From: Yinghuangia soli
GTDB lineage: Bacteria; Actinomycetota; Actinomycetes; Streptomycetales; Streptomycetaceae
Direction: 5' to 3'
Assembly (NCBI RefSeq): GCF_021502675.1
Contig: NZ_JAKFHA010000007.1
Coordinates: 116,351-180,350 of the forward strand
DNA: 64,000 bases
Position numbers and translations under genes: made by a program
The notes under the pieces: generated by a model
What the model was told of the DNA's origin: nothing
Databases searched by the model: none
Seen by the model: only the letters and a program-made list of their open reading frames with translations
In this document: positions 36,348-46,932 of the stretch, piece by piece
Numbering within the stretch: position 1 is the first letter of the stretch
Layout of the letters: each line of letters starts with the position of its first letter

Positions 36348-36917
36348 TCATGAGCGCGCGGCGCGACCGTACCAGAGGGTCGCCTCGCCGTATTTACGGG
36401 ACCTGATCTCCTCGAATCCGGGCGGCCAGGCGAACACGCCGCCGCGGGTGGCCCGCTCGGCGGTGACGAGTGCGTCCGCGGTCAGCCAGCCGTTCTCCCG
36501 GAGCGCGGTCAGCAGCGCGGCGACGTCGGCATCCGGCAGGACGTACGGCGGGTCGAGGAAGACCACGTCGTACGGCTCGGGCGGGGCCGGTTCGGCGGCC
36601 AGCCGCTCGGCGCGCGCGGCGCGCACCTCGGCACCGGGCAGCGCAAGCGCCGCCACGTTCGCCCGCACGACCTTCACCGCGCCCGCGTCCGCCTCGACCA
36701 GCAGGGCGTGCGCGGCGCCGCGCGACAGGGCCTCCAGGCCGACCGCGCCGGATCCGGCGAACAGGTCGAGCACGCGCGCGCCGTGCAGGCTGCGGCGCAG
36801 CGACACCAGGGTCGAGAACAGCCCTTCGCGGGCCCGGTCCGAGGTCGGCCGGGTGCCCTCGCCGGGCGGGACGGAAAGGCGGCGGCCGCCGGCCGCCCCG
36901 CCGATCACGCGCGTCAT
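36348..36917 (-). CDS. rsmD: 16S rRNA (guanine966-N2)-methyltransferase RsmD
   Basis: Methylates G966 of 16S rRNA in the assembled 30S subunit. 189 residues. It has MTRVIGGAAGGRRLSVPPGE, the target-loop region RPTSDRAREGLFS, the SAM-binding motif VLDLFAGSGAVGLEALSRGA, and the catalytic DPPY in VVFLDPPYVLPD. It ends about 60 nt before coaD, same direction, and follows recG by 66 nt. Confidence 0.95.
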   Translation of the reverse strand: MTRVIGGAAGGRRLSVPPGEGTRPTSDRAREGLFSTLVSLRRSLHGARVLDLFAGSGAVGLEALSRGAAHALLVEADAGAVKVVRANVAALALPGAEVRAARAERLAAEPAPPEPYDVVFLDPPYVLPDADVAALLTALRENGWLTADALVTAERATRGGVFAWPPGFEEIRSRKYGEATLWYGRAARS

Positions 36918-36983
36918 CGGCGGGCCCCGGGGCCGGGCGTCGGCTGTGCGTTCATGGGGACCACGCTACTTGCCGCGGGCCGG

Positions 36984-39251
36984 TCAGCCCTTGTCGAGGT
37001 ACTCCGCACGGTCCTCGTCCAGGAGGCTCGCCAGCGCACTGCGCAGCTCGGGGTGCGCGGCCAACTCCGGGTCGCGGGCCACGATCTCGGCGGCCTCGTC
37101 GCGGGCCGCCACGATGACGTCCTCGTCCCGGACCACCGCGAGCATGCGCAGCGACGAGCGGCTGCCGGACTGCGCATCGCCCAGCACGTCGCCTTCGCGG
37201 CGCTGTTCGAGGTCGATGCGGGACAGCTCGAAGCCGTCGAGCGTGGCCGCGACCGCGTCCAGCCGCTCGCGCGCCGACGTCGCCGCGGGCATGTCGCTGA
37301 CCAGCAGGCACAGCCCGGGCGCGCTGCCGCGGCCGACGCGGCCGCGCAGCTGGTGCAGCTGCGAGACGCCGAACCGCTCGGCGTCCATGATCACCATGAC
37401 CGTGGCGTTCGGGACGTTGACGCCGACCTCGATGACCGTGGTCGCCACGAGGACGTCCACCTCGCCCGCTCCGAAGCGGCGCATGATGTCGTCCTTGGCG
37501 TCCGGCGCCATGCGGCCGTGCAGAATGCCGATGCGCAGCCCCTTGAGGGGCCCGGCCTGCAGCCCCGCGGCGACGTCGAGCACCGCCAGCGGCGGCCGCT
37601 TCTCCTCGCCGCCGCCTTCTGCGTCCGCCCCCATGTCGTCCGGGTCGTCCAAGTACGCCTCCGGCGGCAGATCGGCATCGTCCGCCGCCTTCTTCGCCTT
37701 GCCCTTCCCCTTTTTCTTCTTCGGATCGTCCTCTTCGTCCCCGATCCGCGGGCACACCACATAGGCCTGGTGGCCCTTGCCGACCTCCTCGCGCAGCCGC
37801 TCCCAGGCCCGGTCCAGGAAGTTCGGCTTCTCCCGCGCGGGCACCACATGCGTCGCGATCGGCGAGCGTCCGGACGGCAGTTGGTCCAGCACCGAGGTCT
37901 CCAGGTCGCCGAACACCGTCATCGCCACGGTCCGCGGGATCGGCGTCGCGGTCATGACCAGCAGGTGCGGCGGCCGCTCGGCCTTCCCGCGCAGCGCGTC
38001 CCGCTGCTCCACCCCGAACCGGTGCTGCTCGTCCACCACGACCAGCCCGAGGTCGTGGAACTTCACCTTGTCCTCGATCAGCGCATGCGTCCCGATGACG
38101 ATCCCGGCCTCGCCGGTCACCAGGTCCAGCAGCGCAGCCCGCCGCGCCGGCACCCCCATCGACCCGGTCAGCAGCGTCACCTTGGTCCCCACCTCGGACC
38201 CGCCCAACATCCCCGGCCCCTCCGCCAGCGGCCCGAGCATCTCCACAATCGACCGATGATGCTGCTGGGCAAGCACCTCAGTAGGCGCCAACATCGCCGC
38301 CTGCCCCCCGGCATCCACCACCGTCAACATCGCCCGCAAGGCGATCATCGTCTTGCCCGATCCGACCTCGCCTTGGAGGAGGCGGTGCATGGGGTGGTCG
38401 GCGGCGAGGTCTTCGGCGATTTCGGCGCCTACCTTGACCTGGCCTTCGGTGAGGGTGAAGGGGAGGCGGGCGTCGAAGGCGGTGAGGAGGCCGTCGTCGG
38501 AGGCACGGCGGGGGACGGCGGTCTGGGATTCGGCGGCGCGGCGGCGCTGGGCGAGGGCGACCTGGAGGACGAAGGCCTCGTCCCATTTGAGGCGGTCCTT
38601 GGCGGCGGTGACCTCGCCCCAGGAGGACGGCCGGTGGATCCACTGCAGGGCCTGGCGCAGGCCTGGCATGCCGCGTTTTTCGAGGAGCTCCGGGGGGAGG
38701 GGGTCGCCCACTTCGCCGAGGGTGTCGAGGGCGACTTGGGCGCACTGGGCGAGCTTCCAGGACGGCATCGCGGCGGCGGCCGGGTAGACCGGGATGAGGG
38801 CGCCCGCGAACAGCTTGGCGACGCCGTCGCCGTCCTCGTCATCCTGGTCCATCAACTGGTAGTCGGGCTGGTTGAGTTGGAACTCGTCGCGGAAGCGGGC
38901 GACCTTGCCGGCGAAGAGGCCGCGCATACCGGGGCGCAGTTCGCGTTCGCGCCAGGCCTGGTTGAAGAAGGTCAGTTTGAGGTTGCCGCGGCCGTCGGTG
39001 ATGACGACTTCGAGGAGGTTGCCGCGGCGGTTGCGGAACTGCCGGGCGGTGACCTTGGCGATCTCGGCCATGACGGTGATGTGCTCGTCGACTTCGAGGC
39101 GCGTGAGGTCGGTGAGGCGGCCGCGCTCCGCGTACCGGCGCGGGTAGTGCCGCAGCAAGTCCCCGACGGTGTCGAGGGAGAGGGACTTGGCCAGCACCTT
39201 CGCGGTCCGGTCCCCGACCAGTTTGGCCAGCGGTTCATCGAGGCGGGACAT
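36984..39251 (-). CDS. recG: ATP-dependent DNA helicase RecG
   Basis: Branch-migrating helicase for fork rescue and recombination. 755 residues. An N-terminal wedge/OB domain (about 60-150), Walker A LLQGEVGSGKTMIALRA near residue 300, the DEQH box VVVDEQHRFGVEQR, helicase motif III TATPIPRT, and the C-terminal TRG motifs VGRGSAPGLCLL. Between helicase motifs III and IV a Lys-rich then acidic insert occurs (DDPKKKKGKGKAKKAADDAD and on to residue about 555). It interrupts an otherwise standard core and is probably a surface loop. ATG at 39251. Confidence 0.95.
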   Translation of the reverse strand: MSRLDEPLAKLVGDRTAKVLAKSLSLDTVGDLLRHYPRRYAERGRLTDLTRLEVDEHITVMAEIAKVTARQFRNRRGNLLEVVITDGRGNLKLTFFNQAWRERELRPGMRGLFAGKVARFRDEFQLNQPDYQLMDQDDEDGDGVAKLFAGALIPVYPAAAAMPSWKLAQCAQVALDTLGEVGDPLPPELLEKRGMPGLRQALQWIHRPSSWGEVTAAKDRLKWDEAFVLQVALAQRRRAAESQTAVPRRASDDGLLTAFDARLPFTLTEGQVKVGAEIAEDLAADHPMHRLLQGEVGSGKTMIALRAMLTVVDAGGQAAMLAPTEVLAQQHHRSIVEMLGPLAEGPGMLGGSEVGTKVTLLTGSMGVPARRAALLDLVTGEAGIVIGTHALIEDKVKFHDLGLVVVDEQHRFGVEQRDALRGKAERPPHLLVMTATPIPRTVAMTVFGDLETSVLDQLPSGRSPIATHVVPAREKPNFLDRAWERLREEVGKGHQAYVVCPRIGDEEDDPKKKKGKGKAKKAADDADLPPEAYLDDPDDMGADAEGGGEEKRPPLAVLDVAAGLQAGPLKGLRIGILHGRMAPDAKDDIMRRFGAGEVDVLVATTVIEVGVNVPNATVMVIMDAERFGVSQLHQLRGRVGRGSAPGLCLLVSDMPAATSARERLDAVAATLDGFELSRIDLEQRREGDVLGDAQSGSRSSLRMLAVVRDEDVIVAARDEAAEIVARDPELAAHPELRSALASLLDEDRAEYLDKG

Positions 39252-39355
39252 GGCGCGGACGTTCTCCCTGACTGGCCGGCGACGGAGATACCGCCGACGC
39301 TACCGGGCGGGGCGGACAGTGCGGCGCATTCGGGCCGGGAGGGCTGCCGGGGGAG

Positions 39356-40988
39356 CTATTCGACGCCGATGAGGAGCGGGTAGAGGGACTGGCCGCCGGT
39401 GTAGACGACCGCGTCGACCTCGGGGCGGCCCACGCGCATCGCGCCGACCAGGGAATCCGCGACGGTCTGGTCGAGCTGGGCGCCGGTGACCAGGGTGACG
39501 AGTTCGCCGCCGCCCGCGAGCATGCGGTCCAGGACGGTCTTGCCGGTCTCGGCGAGGTCCTGGCCGATGACCGCGATGTCGCCGTCGATGATGCCGAGCA
39601 CGTCGCCGGCCTGGCAGACGCCGGCCATCGTCCACGCCTCGCGAGTGGCGGTGGTCAGCGCGCCGTAGCGGGTCGCACCGGCCGCCGAGGTCATGCCGAC
39701 CACGTCCTGGTCGAAGCGGCGGCCGGGTTCGTGCACGGCCAGTGCCGCGATGCCCTGGACCGCGGCCTTGGTCGGGACGACCTGGACCCGGAGGCCGAAG
39801 GCGTGGGCCTGCTCGGCGGCGACCGCGGCGACCGCGTGGCCGTCCGCGTCGTTCGGCAGCAGGACGACCTCGCGGGCGCCGGTGGCCCGGATCGCCTCGA
39901 CCAGGGCGCCGGTGGACGGGGCGCGGCCCGGCCCGGCCTCGATGATGTGCGCGCCCGCCTCGGTGAACAGTGCGGCCAGGCCGTCGCCTTGGACGACCGC
40001 GACGATCGCGCGGCCGGTCGCGGGCGGCTCGCGGTGCACGGCGTCCGCGACCGCGAGGTGGGTGATGCGGATGCGGTGCGGGCGCCCGGCCTCGACGCCG
40101 GCCTCGACCGCGGCGCCGGCGTCGTCGACGTGCACGTGGACGTTCCACAGGCCTTCGCCGCCGACCACCACGAGCGAGTCGCCGAGGACGTCGAGCCGGT
40201 CGCGCAGCGGCGGGATCGCCTCGTCGGGGGCGTCGAGGAGGTAGATGACCTCGAACGCGGGGGCCTGCGGCTCGTCGTCCGGCACGGTGTCCGGGACGAA
40301 GCGCAGCGGGACGGGGACATGCGTGCGCGGTGCGGACGCGGGGCGTTCGCCGGTGACGACGGAGACGAGCGCGTCGTAGAGCACGCACAGCCCGCGGCCG
40401 CCGGCGTCGACCACGCCGGCCCGGCGCAGGACGTCCAGCTGCTCGGGGGTGCGCGCAAGCGCCTCGCGGGCGGCGGCGGCCGCGGCCCGCACGACCGCGG
40501 TCAGGTCGTCGCCGGCCTCTTCGGTGCCGACCGCGGCGGCCCGGGCGACGGTGAGCATGGTGCCTTCGACGGGCCGGGAGACGGCTTCGTACGCGCCGTC
40601 CGCGGCCCGGCGCAGCGCGCGGCGCAGGACCGGGCCGCCGGCACGCTCGACGCCCTCGGCAACCGCTTCCTGGTACTCGGCCTCGATCTGGTCGGCCATG
40701 CCGCGCAGCAGCTGGCTGAGGATCACCCCGGAATTGCCGCGGGCGCCCATGAGCGCGCCGTGCGCGAGGGCGCGGATGGTCTCCGGCAGGCCGGGGCCCT
40801 CGGCGGTGTTCTCGCGCCCGAACAGCGCCTCGATCTCGGCGGTGCCGGCTTCGAGGGTGAGGAAGAGGTTGGTGCCGGTGTCGCCGTCGGGGACCGGGTA
40901 CACGTTGAGGGCGTCGATCTCCTCGCGGGCGCGCCCCATCTGCTGTAGCCCGGCCCGGCACCAGCGGCGGACCGCCGGAGCGTCCAGC

Positions 40989-40999
<11 letters not shown>
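39356..40999 (-). CDS. DAK2/DhaL-domain, DegV-associated phosphatase-like protein (YloV/FakA-like)
   Basis: A 547-residue protein with an N-terminal DhaL domain ([36 protein letters not shown]) that binds ATP and metal, a middle region, and a C-terminal domain. In firmicutes the homologue FakA is the ATP-binding subunit of fatty acid kinase and partners with DegV-like FakB. No FakB gene is here. I chose the TTG at 40999 because GAGG lies 7 nt upstream and it places [17 protein letters not shown] at the start. An ATG at 41095 would add 32 unconserved residues. It is followed downstream by recG, as in most actinobacteria. Confidence 0.82.
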
Positions 41000-42455
<1,456 letters not shown>

Positions 42456-42520
42456 GCTTGTCAGCTTATCGACCGGCTCGTACGGCATCGCGGCCCCGCC
42501 CCGGCAGCCACCCGTCCGGA

Positions 42521-43465
42521 TCAGCCGAAGTGGTCCCAGCCGCCCGTGCCGGACCATTCCTCGCCGTCCACGGTCACCCCGCGCCCCTCCGTCACCCGCC
42601 CGACCACGCGCCAGCGCGCGGTCAGCGGCGTGCCGGCCGGGAAGGTCGCGACCAGCGCGTGGTCCTCGCCGCCGGTGAGCACCCACTGCAGGGGGTCGGC
42701 GCCGAGGGCGCGCCCGACGTCGCGCATCTGCGCGGGGATGTCGAACAGCTCGCCGGACAGCTCGACGCGGACTCCGGAGGCCCGGGCCAGGTGGCCGAGG
42801 TCGCTGATCAGGCCGTCGCTGACGTCGAGCATCGCGGTGGCGCCCAGCTTGGCGGCCGCCGGACCCGCGGCATACGGGGGCTCGGGGCGCCGGTGCGCCT
42901 CGACGAACGCGCGCGGGTTGCGGTGCCCGTGGCTGAGGATCGCGAGCCCGGCCGCGGACCAGCCGAGCCAGCCGGCCACCGCCACGACGTCGCCGGGCCG
43001 CGCGCCGGAGCGGGTGACCGGGGGGCGGCCTTCGAGGTCGCCGAGTGCGGTGATGGAGATCATGATCGCGCTGCCGCGCACCACGTCGCCGCCCGCGACC
43101 CCGGCGTCCACCACGGCGCACTCGTCGCGCAGCCCGTCGTACAGTTCGAGCGCCCAGGCCACCGGGAGCTCCGCGGGGCCCACGAGGCCGATCAGGAGCG
43201 CCGTGGGGCGGGCGCCCATCGCGGCGACGTCGGCGAGGTTCTGGGCGGCCGCCTTGCGGCCCACGTCGTACGCGGTGGACCAGTCGCGGCGGAAGTGCCG
43301 GCCTTCGACCAGCAGGTCGGTGGTGGCCACCACGCGGCCGTCGGGCGCCGCGACCACGGCCGCGTCGTCGCCGGGACCGAGCGGCACGTGCGGGCCGACC
43401 GGCACGCGTTCGGTGAGCGCGCCGATGAGTCCGAACTCGCCGAGATCCCCCAGCGTCCCACTCAT
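42521..43465 (-). CDS. thiL: Thiamine-monophosphate kinase ThiL
   Basis: Last step to thiamine diphosphate: ATP-dependent phosphorylation of thiamine monophosphate. 314 residues. It has [29 protein letters not shown] (ATP/metal site), [15 protein letters not shown], the [19 protein letters not shown] segment, [20 protein letters not shown] and [15 protein letters not shown]. All PurM-fold metal-binding aspartates are present. ATG at 43465, 65 nt before thiD. Three 18-bp repeats lie immediately upstream (43482-43535). Confidence 0.95.
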   Translation of the reverse strand: MSGTLGDLGEFGLIGALTERVPVGPHVPLGPGDDAAVVAAPDGRVVATTDLLVEGRHFRRDWSTAYDVGRKAAAQNLADVAAMGARPTALLIGLVGPAELPVAWALELYDGLRDECAVVDAGVAGGDVVRGSAIMISITALGDLEGRPPVTRSGARPGDVVAVAGWLGWSAAGLAILSHGHRNPRAFVEAHRRPEPPYAAGPAAAKLGATAMLDVSDGLISDLGHLARASGVRVELSGELFDIPAQMRDVGRALGADPLQWVLTGGEDHALVATFPAGTPLTARWRVVGRVTEGRGVTVDGEEWSGTGGWDHFG

Positions 43466-43481
43466 GCGGTGCGCCCCTGTT

Positions 43482-43535
43482 CTGTCGAATCCGTCGGGAC
43501 TGTCGAGTCCGTCGAAACTGTCGAATGTGCCGGAT
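43482..43535. repeat. Three 18-bp tandem repeats upstream of thiL
   Basis: CTGTCGAATCCGTCGGGA, CTGTCGAGTCCGTCGAAA and CTGTCGAATGTGCCGGAT run head to tail 17 nt upstream of the thiL start, in what should be its promoter or leader. Half-units of GTCGA recur at 9-nt intervals within them. Confidence 0.75.
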
Positions 43536-43733
43536 CTGCCGACCGTGTCCAGTTTCCGGCGAATACCGGTCATGTTCCGGTCATGCATGTTGTCAGGATG
43601 ATGCGGGCGCGGCAGCCATGTGGTCGTGCGCGGTCGCGCGGTCGACAATGGTTGCATCCGCCGCGTCCGTGCGCGCACGGTACGGTGGCGGCTCCGGAAG
43701 GTCCCCTCGATCCTGGCGTGCCGGGAGGCCCTG

Positions 43734-43970
43734 GTGGTACAGGCATACATCCTGATCCAGACCGAGGTCGGTCGGGCAGAGGCAGTGGCCCGGGCGATCG
43801 CGGAACTGCCCGGCATCACCGCAGCCGAGGACGTGACCGGGCCGTACGACGTGATCGTGCGCGCCGAGGCCGCCGACGTCGACGAACTGGGCCGTCTCGT
43901 GGTCGCCCAGGTCCAGCGCGTCGAAGGCATCACGCGGACCCTCACCTGCCCGGTGGTGCACCTCGCCTGA
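43734..43970 (+). CDS. Stand-alone Lrp/AsnC ligand-binding (RAM) domain protein
   Basis: A 78-residue protein consisting only of the regulator-of-amino-acid-metabolism domain: MVQAYILIQTEVGRAEAVA, PGITAAEDVTGPYDVIVRAE, VAQVQRVEGITRTLTCPVVH. No helix-turn-helix precedes it. The GTG at 43734 has GGGAGG at 5 nt. Such stand-alone domains assemble into Lrp-like rings and may bind amino acids or modulate full-length Lrp proteins. Divergent from thiL. Confidence 0.85.
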   Translation: MVQAYILIQTEVGRAEAVARAIAELPGITAAEDVTGPYDVIVRAEAADVDELGRLVVAQVQRVEGITRTLTCPVVHLA

Positions 43971-44040
43971 CGCGTCCGGAGCGCTCGCCGCGCCCCGCCC
44001 CGATGCCCGGGCCGGCTCCCCCGGTCCCTAGGATCGGTCC

Positions 44041-44649
44041 GTGACCGACTCCGATTCCCCCGCCTCCGGTCCGGTGCGCGCGGCCGCGCCCGCCGAGGCG
44101 GCGGCGCCCGGCCCGGGCGCCCCGCGCAAGTCCCGCCTGCTGCGCTACGGCCTGCCGGCCGCGGTGGTCGCGGGCGGTCTGCTGCTGACCCTGGTGGCGG
44201 CCCTGGACGGCGACGACCCGGCCCGGGTCAAGCTGCCGCAGCCGCCCGAGGAGGTCCGCGGGAAGATCGAGGCGATGTGCCGCGAACTGGACCGGCAGCT
44301 GCCGTCCGACGTGCTGGGCAACAAGTCCCGCAAGACGGTGCCCGCCTCCGACCTGACCGCGGCGTGGGGCGACCCGGCCGTGGTGCTGCGCTGCGGGGTG
44401 CCCAAGCCGGTCTCGCTGCGGCCGGACGACCCGAACTACGATCCCGCGCAGAACACCGCCGGGGTGAACGGCGTCGACTGGACCTTCACGTTCCTCGGCG
44501 AGGGCAAGGGCGTCCGGTTCACCACGCTGCACCGCGAGGTCAACGTCGAGGTGACGGTCCCCGCGTCGTTCAACCAGGCGCCCGGCGTGCTGACCGCGTT
44601 CGCGGAGCCGCTCAAGCGCACCGTGCCGGCCACCATGGGCGAGGGCTGA
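44041..44649 (+). CDS. DUF3515 membrane-anchored protein
   Basis: A 202-residue actinobacterial protein of unknown function. A proline/alanine-rich cytoplasmic head, one membrane helix (GLPAAVVAGGLLLTLVAAL, about residues 38-56), then an external domain. The external domain has RKTVPASDLTAAWGDPAVVL and RCGVPKPVSL near residue 110, and DWTFTFLGEGKGVRFTTLHR. The single extracytoplasmic cysteine lies in LRCGVPKP, with another in EAMCREL. Starts GTG 44041. Conserved beside ddl in Streptomyces, which may hint at an envelope role. Confidence 0.82.
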   Translation: MTDSDSPASGPVRAAAPAEAAAPGPGAPRKSRLLRYGLPAAVVAGGLLLTLVAALDGDDPARVKLPQPPEEVRGKIEAMCRELDRQLPSDVLGNKSRKTVPASDLTAAWGDPAVVLRCGVPKPVSLRPDDPNYDPAQNTAGVNGVDWTFTFLGEGKGVRFTTLHREVNVEVTVPASFNQAPGVLTAFAEPLKRTVPATMGEG

Positions 44650-44674
44650 CCCCCGGCCCGCACCGGGCCGGGGG
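44650..44674. terminator. Terminator between DUF3515 gene and ddl
   Basis: An 11-bp GC stem (44650-44660 with 44664-44674) and CAC loop between convergent genes. Confidence 0.8.
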
Positions 44675-44684
44675 GCGAAAAGCC

Positions 44685-45863
44685 TCAGCGCAGCAGGCTG
44701 TTGGTACGGCCGAGCGCGGCCTGCACGAGGCGGTCGACCAGTGCGGGGTAGTCGACCCCGGTGGCCTTCCACATCTGCGGGTACATCGAGACCGGCGTGA
44801 AGCCCGGCATCGTGTTGACCTCGTTGATGACGTACGAGCCGTCCTCGAGCAGGAAGAAGTCCACCCGGGCCAGGCCTTCGCAGGACAGCGCCTCGAAGGC
44901 GGCCACCGCGAGGCGCTGCGCCTCGCCGGTCTCGGCGCCGGTCAGCTTGGCCGGCACGTCGAGCTCGGTGCCGTTGTCCGGCAGGTACTTCGCGGCGAAG
45001 TCGTAGAACTCGTGGCCGCCGCCGACCCGGATCTCGGCGGGCAGGCTGGCCCGCGGGCCGTCCTCGAACTCCAGCACGCCGCACTCGATCTCGCGGCCGC
45101 GCAGCATGCCCTCGACGATGACCTTGGGGTCGTGCGTGCGGGCTTCCTCGACCGCCGCGTCGAGGTCCTCGATGCGGTGCACCTTGGTGATGCCCATGCT
45201 CGAACCGGCCCGGGCGGGCTTGACGAACACCGGGAAGCCGAGCGCCGCGACGGCGTCGCGCGAGGTCTGCGGGTCGCGCTCCCAGTCGCGCGGCCGGATC
45301 GTCACGTACGGGCCCACCGGAAGGCCGAAGCCCTCGAAGACCCGCTTCATGTACTCCTTGTCCATGCTGACCGCGCTGGCCAGCACGCCGGATCCCACGT
45401 AGGGCACGCCGGCCAGTTCGAGGAGCCCCTGGATGGTGCCGTCCTCGCCGTACGGGCCGTGCAGCAGCGGGAAGACGACGTCGACCTCGCCGAGCAGCTT
45501 GGCCACCTCGCCCTGCGCCACGACGGTGATCTCGCGCTGCGTCGGGTCGGCGGCCAGCACCACCGAGCCGCCCGGCTCGGCGATGCCCTCGACGTCGGGC
45601 AGGTCGCCGGACGGGCCGATCGCGAGGCGCTCGGCGGCGTCCGCGACCAGGGCCCAGCGGCCGTCCTGGGTGATGCCGAGGGGCAGCACGTCGTACTTGG
45701 CGCGGTCGATCGCGGCCAGCACGCTGCCCGCGGTGACACAGGAGATCGCGTGCTCCGAGCTGCGCCCGCCGAAGACCACCGCGACGCGGGGCCGCGTGTC
45801 GGGGGCCGCGGGAGCGGCAGGGATGTGGTTCACGTCGTTCATTGCGTCGTCTGCGTCTTCCAT
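44685..45863 (-). CDS. ddl: D-alanine--D-alanine ligase
   Basis: ATP-grasp enzyme making the D-Ala-D-Ala terminus of peptidoglycan precursors. 392 residues. It has VAVVFGGRSSEHAISC near residue 30, LLHGPYGEDGTIQGLLELAG, VKPARAGSSMGITKV (ATP site), and the C-terminal ARVDFFLLEDG and NEVNTMPGFTPVSMYP. A 50-residue extension relative to E. coli DdlB includes the N-terminus MEDADDAMNDVNHIPAAPA. ATG 45842 is an alternative start. It follows gpsA with a 55-nt gap. Confidence 0.95.
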   Translation of the reverse strand: MEDADDAMNDVNHIPAAPAAPDTRPRVAVVFGGRSSEHAISCVTAGSVLAAIDRAKYDVLPLGITQDGRWALVADAAERLAIGPSGDLPDVEGIAEPGGSVVLAADPTQREITVVAQGEVAKLLGEVDVVFPLLHGPYGEDGTIQGLLELAGVPYVGSGVLASAVSMDKEYMKRVFEGFGLPVGPYVTIRPRDWERDPQTSRDAVAALGFPVFVKPARAGSSMGITKVHRIEDLDAAVEEARTHDPKVIVEGMLRGREIECGVLEFEDGPRASLPAEIRVGGGHEFYDFAAKYLPDNGTELDVPAKLTGAETGEAQRLAVAAFEALSCEGLARVDFFLLEDGSYVINEVNTMPGFTPVSMYPQMWKATGVDYPALVDRLVQAALGRTNSLLR

Positions 45864-45918
45864 GGTGTCGAAAACCCTATAGCCACACGTGTTCGATCGC
45901 GGGGATGCGGGCCGCGGG

Positions 45919-46932
45919 TCAGCCGTCGACGTCGTACCGCTCGGGCTTGGCGGAGCGCGACATGAGCTCCTTCATGCACAGGTACGGCGACTTCCCGTCC
46001 TGCACGATCGACACCACGGTGTCGACGATCGGCATCTCGACGCCGTGCCGCCGGGCCAGATCCTGCACGGCCACGCAGGACTTCACGCCCTCGGTGGTCT
46101 GCCGCACCGCCGCGGTGGCCTCGGCCATCGTCATGCCGCGGCCGAGGTTGACCCCGAAGGTGTGGTTGCGGGACAGCGTCGACGTGCAGGTCGCGACCAG
46201 GTCGCCGAGCCCGGCGAGGCCGGCGAACGTGTGCAGGTCGGCGCCCATCGCGGCGCCCAGCCGGGAAGTCTCGGCCAGGCCGCGGGTGATGAGCGAGGCC
46301 TTGGCGTTGTCGCCGAGTTCCATGCCGTCCGCGACGCCCGCGGCCAGTCCGATCACGTTCTTGACGGTGCCGCCCAACTCGCAGCCGACCACGTCGGTGT
46401 TGGTGTACGGGCGGAAGTACGGCGCCATGCAGGCGGCCTGGAGCCGCCGCGCGACGTCCTCGTCGGCGCACGCGACCACGCTGGCGGCGGGCAGCCGGGC
46501 GGCGATCTCGCGGGCCAGGTTGGGGCCGCTGACCACCGCGACGCGGTCCGCGCCGAGGCCGGCGACCTCGCCGATGACCTCGCTCATCCGCTTGGCGCTG
46601 CCCAGTTCGATGCCCTTCATGAGGCTGACCAGGACGGCGTCGGGCGGCAGCAGCGGGGCCCAGGCGGTGAGGTTGGCGCGCAGCGTCTGGGACGGCACCG
46701 CGAGCACCACGAAGTCGGCGCCCTCGGCGGCCTTGGCCGGGTCGGTGGTCGCCGAGATCGAGTCCGGCAGGCGTACGCCGGGGAAGTAGTCGGGGTTCTC
46801 GTGCCGGGCGTCGATCGCCTCGACGAGTTCGGGGCGGCGGCCCCACAACGTGACCTCGGAGCCGGCATCGGCCAGCACCATCGCGAACGCGGTCCCCCAC
46901 GAGCCGGTGCCGAACACCGCGCAGCGCGTCAT
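45919..46932 (-). CDS. gpsA: Glycerol-3-phosphate dehydrogenase [NAD(P)+]
   Basis: Makes sn-glycerol 3-phosphate for phospholipids from dihydroxyacetone phosphate. 337 residues. Rossmann motif AVFGTGSWGTAFAMVLADAG at the N-terminus, VVSGPNLAREIA, and the catalytic lysine region CELGGTVKNVIGLAAGVADG with LGDNAKASLITRGL. The C-terminal region contains GLGDLVATCTSTLSRNH. The ATG overlaps the plsC stop by 4 nt (ATGA), which couples glycerol-phosphate supply to acylation. Confidence 0.96.
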   Translation of the reverse strand: MTRCAVFGTGSWGTAFAMVLADAGSEVTLWGRRPELVEAIDARHENPDYFPGVRLPDSISATTDPAKAAEGADFVVLAVPSQTLRANLTAWAPLLPPDAVLVSLMKGIELGSAKRMSEVIGEVAGLGADRVAVVSGPNLAREIAARLPAASVVACADEDVARRLQAACMAPYFRPYTNTDVVGCELGGTVKNVIGLAAGVADGMELGDNAKASLITRGLAETSRLGAAMGADLHTFAGLAGLGDLVATCTSTLSRNHTFGVNLGRGMTMAEATAAVRQTTEGVKSCVAVQDLARRHGVEMPIVDTVVSIVQDGKSPYLCMKELMSRSAKPERYDVDG

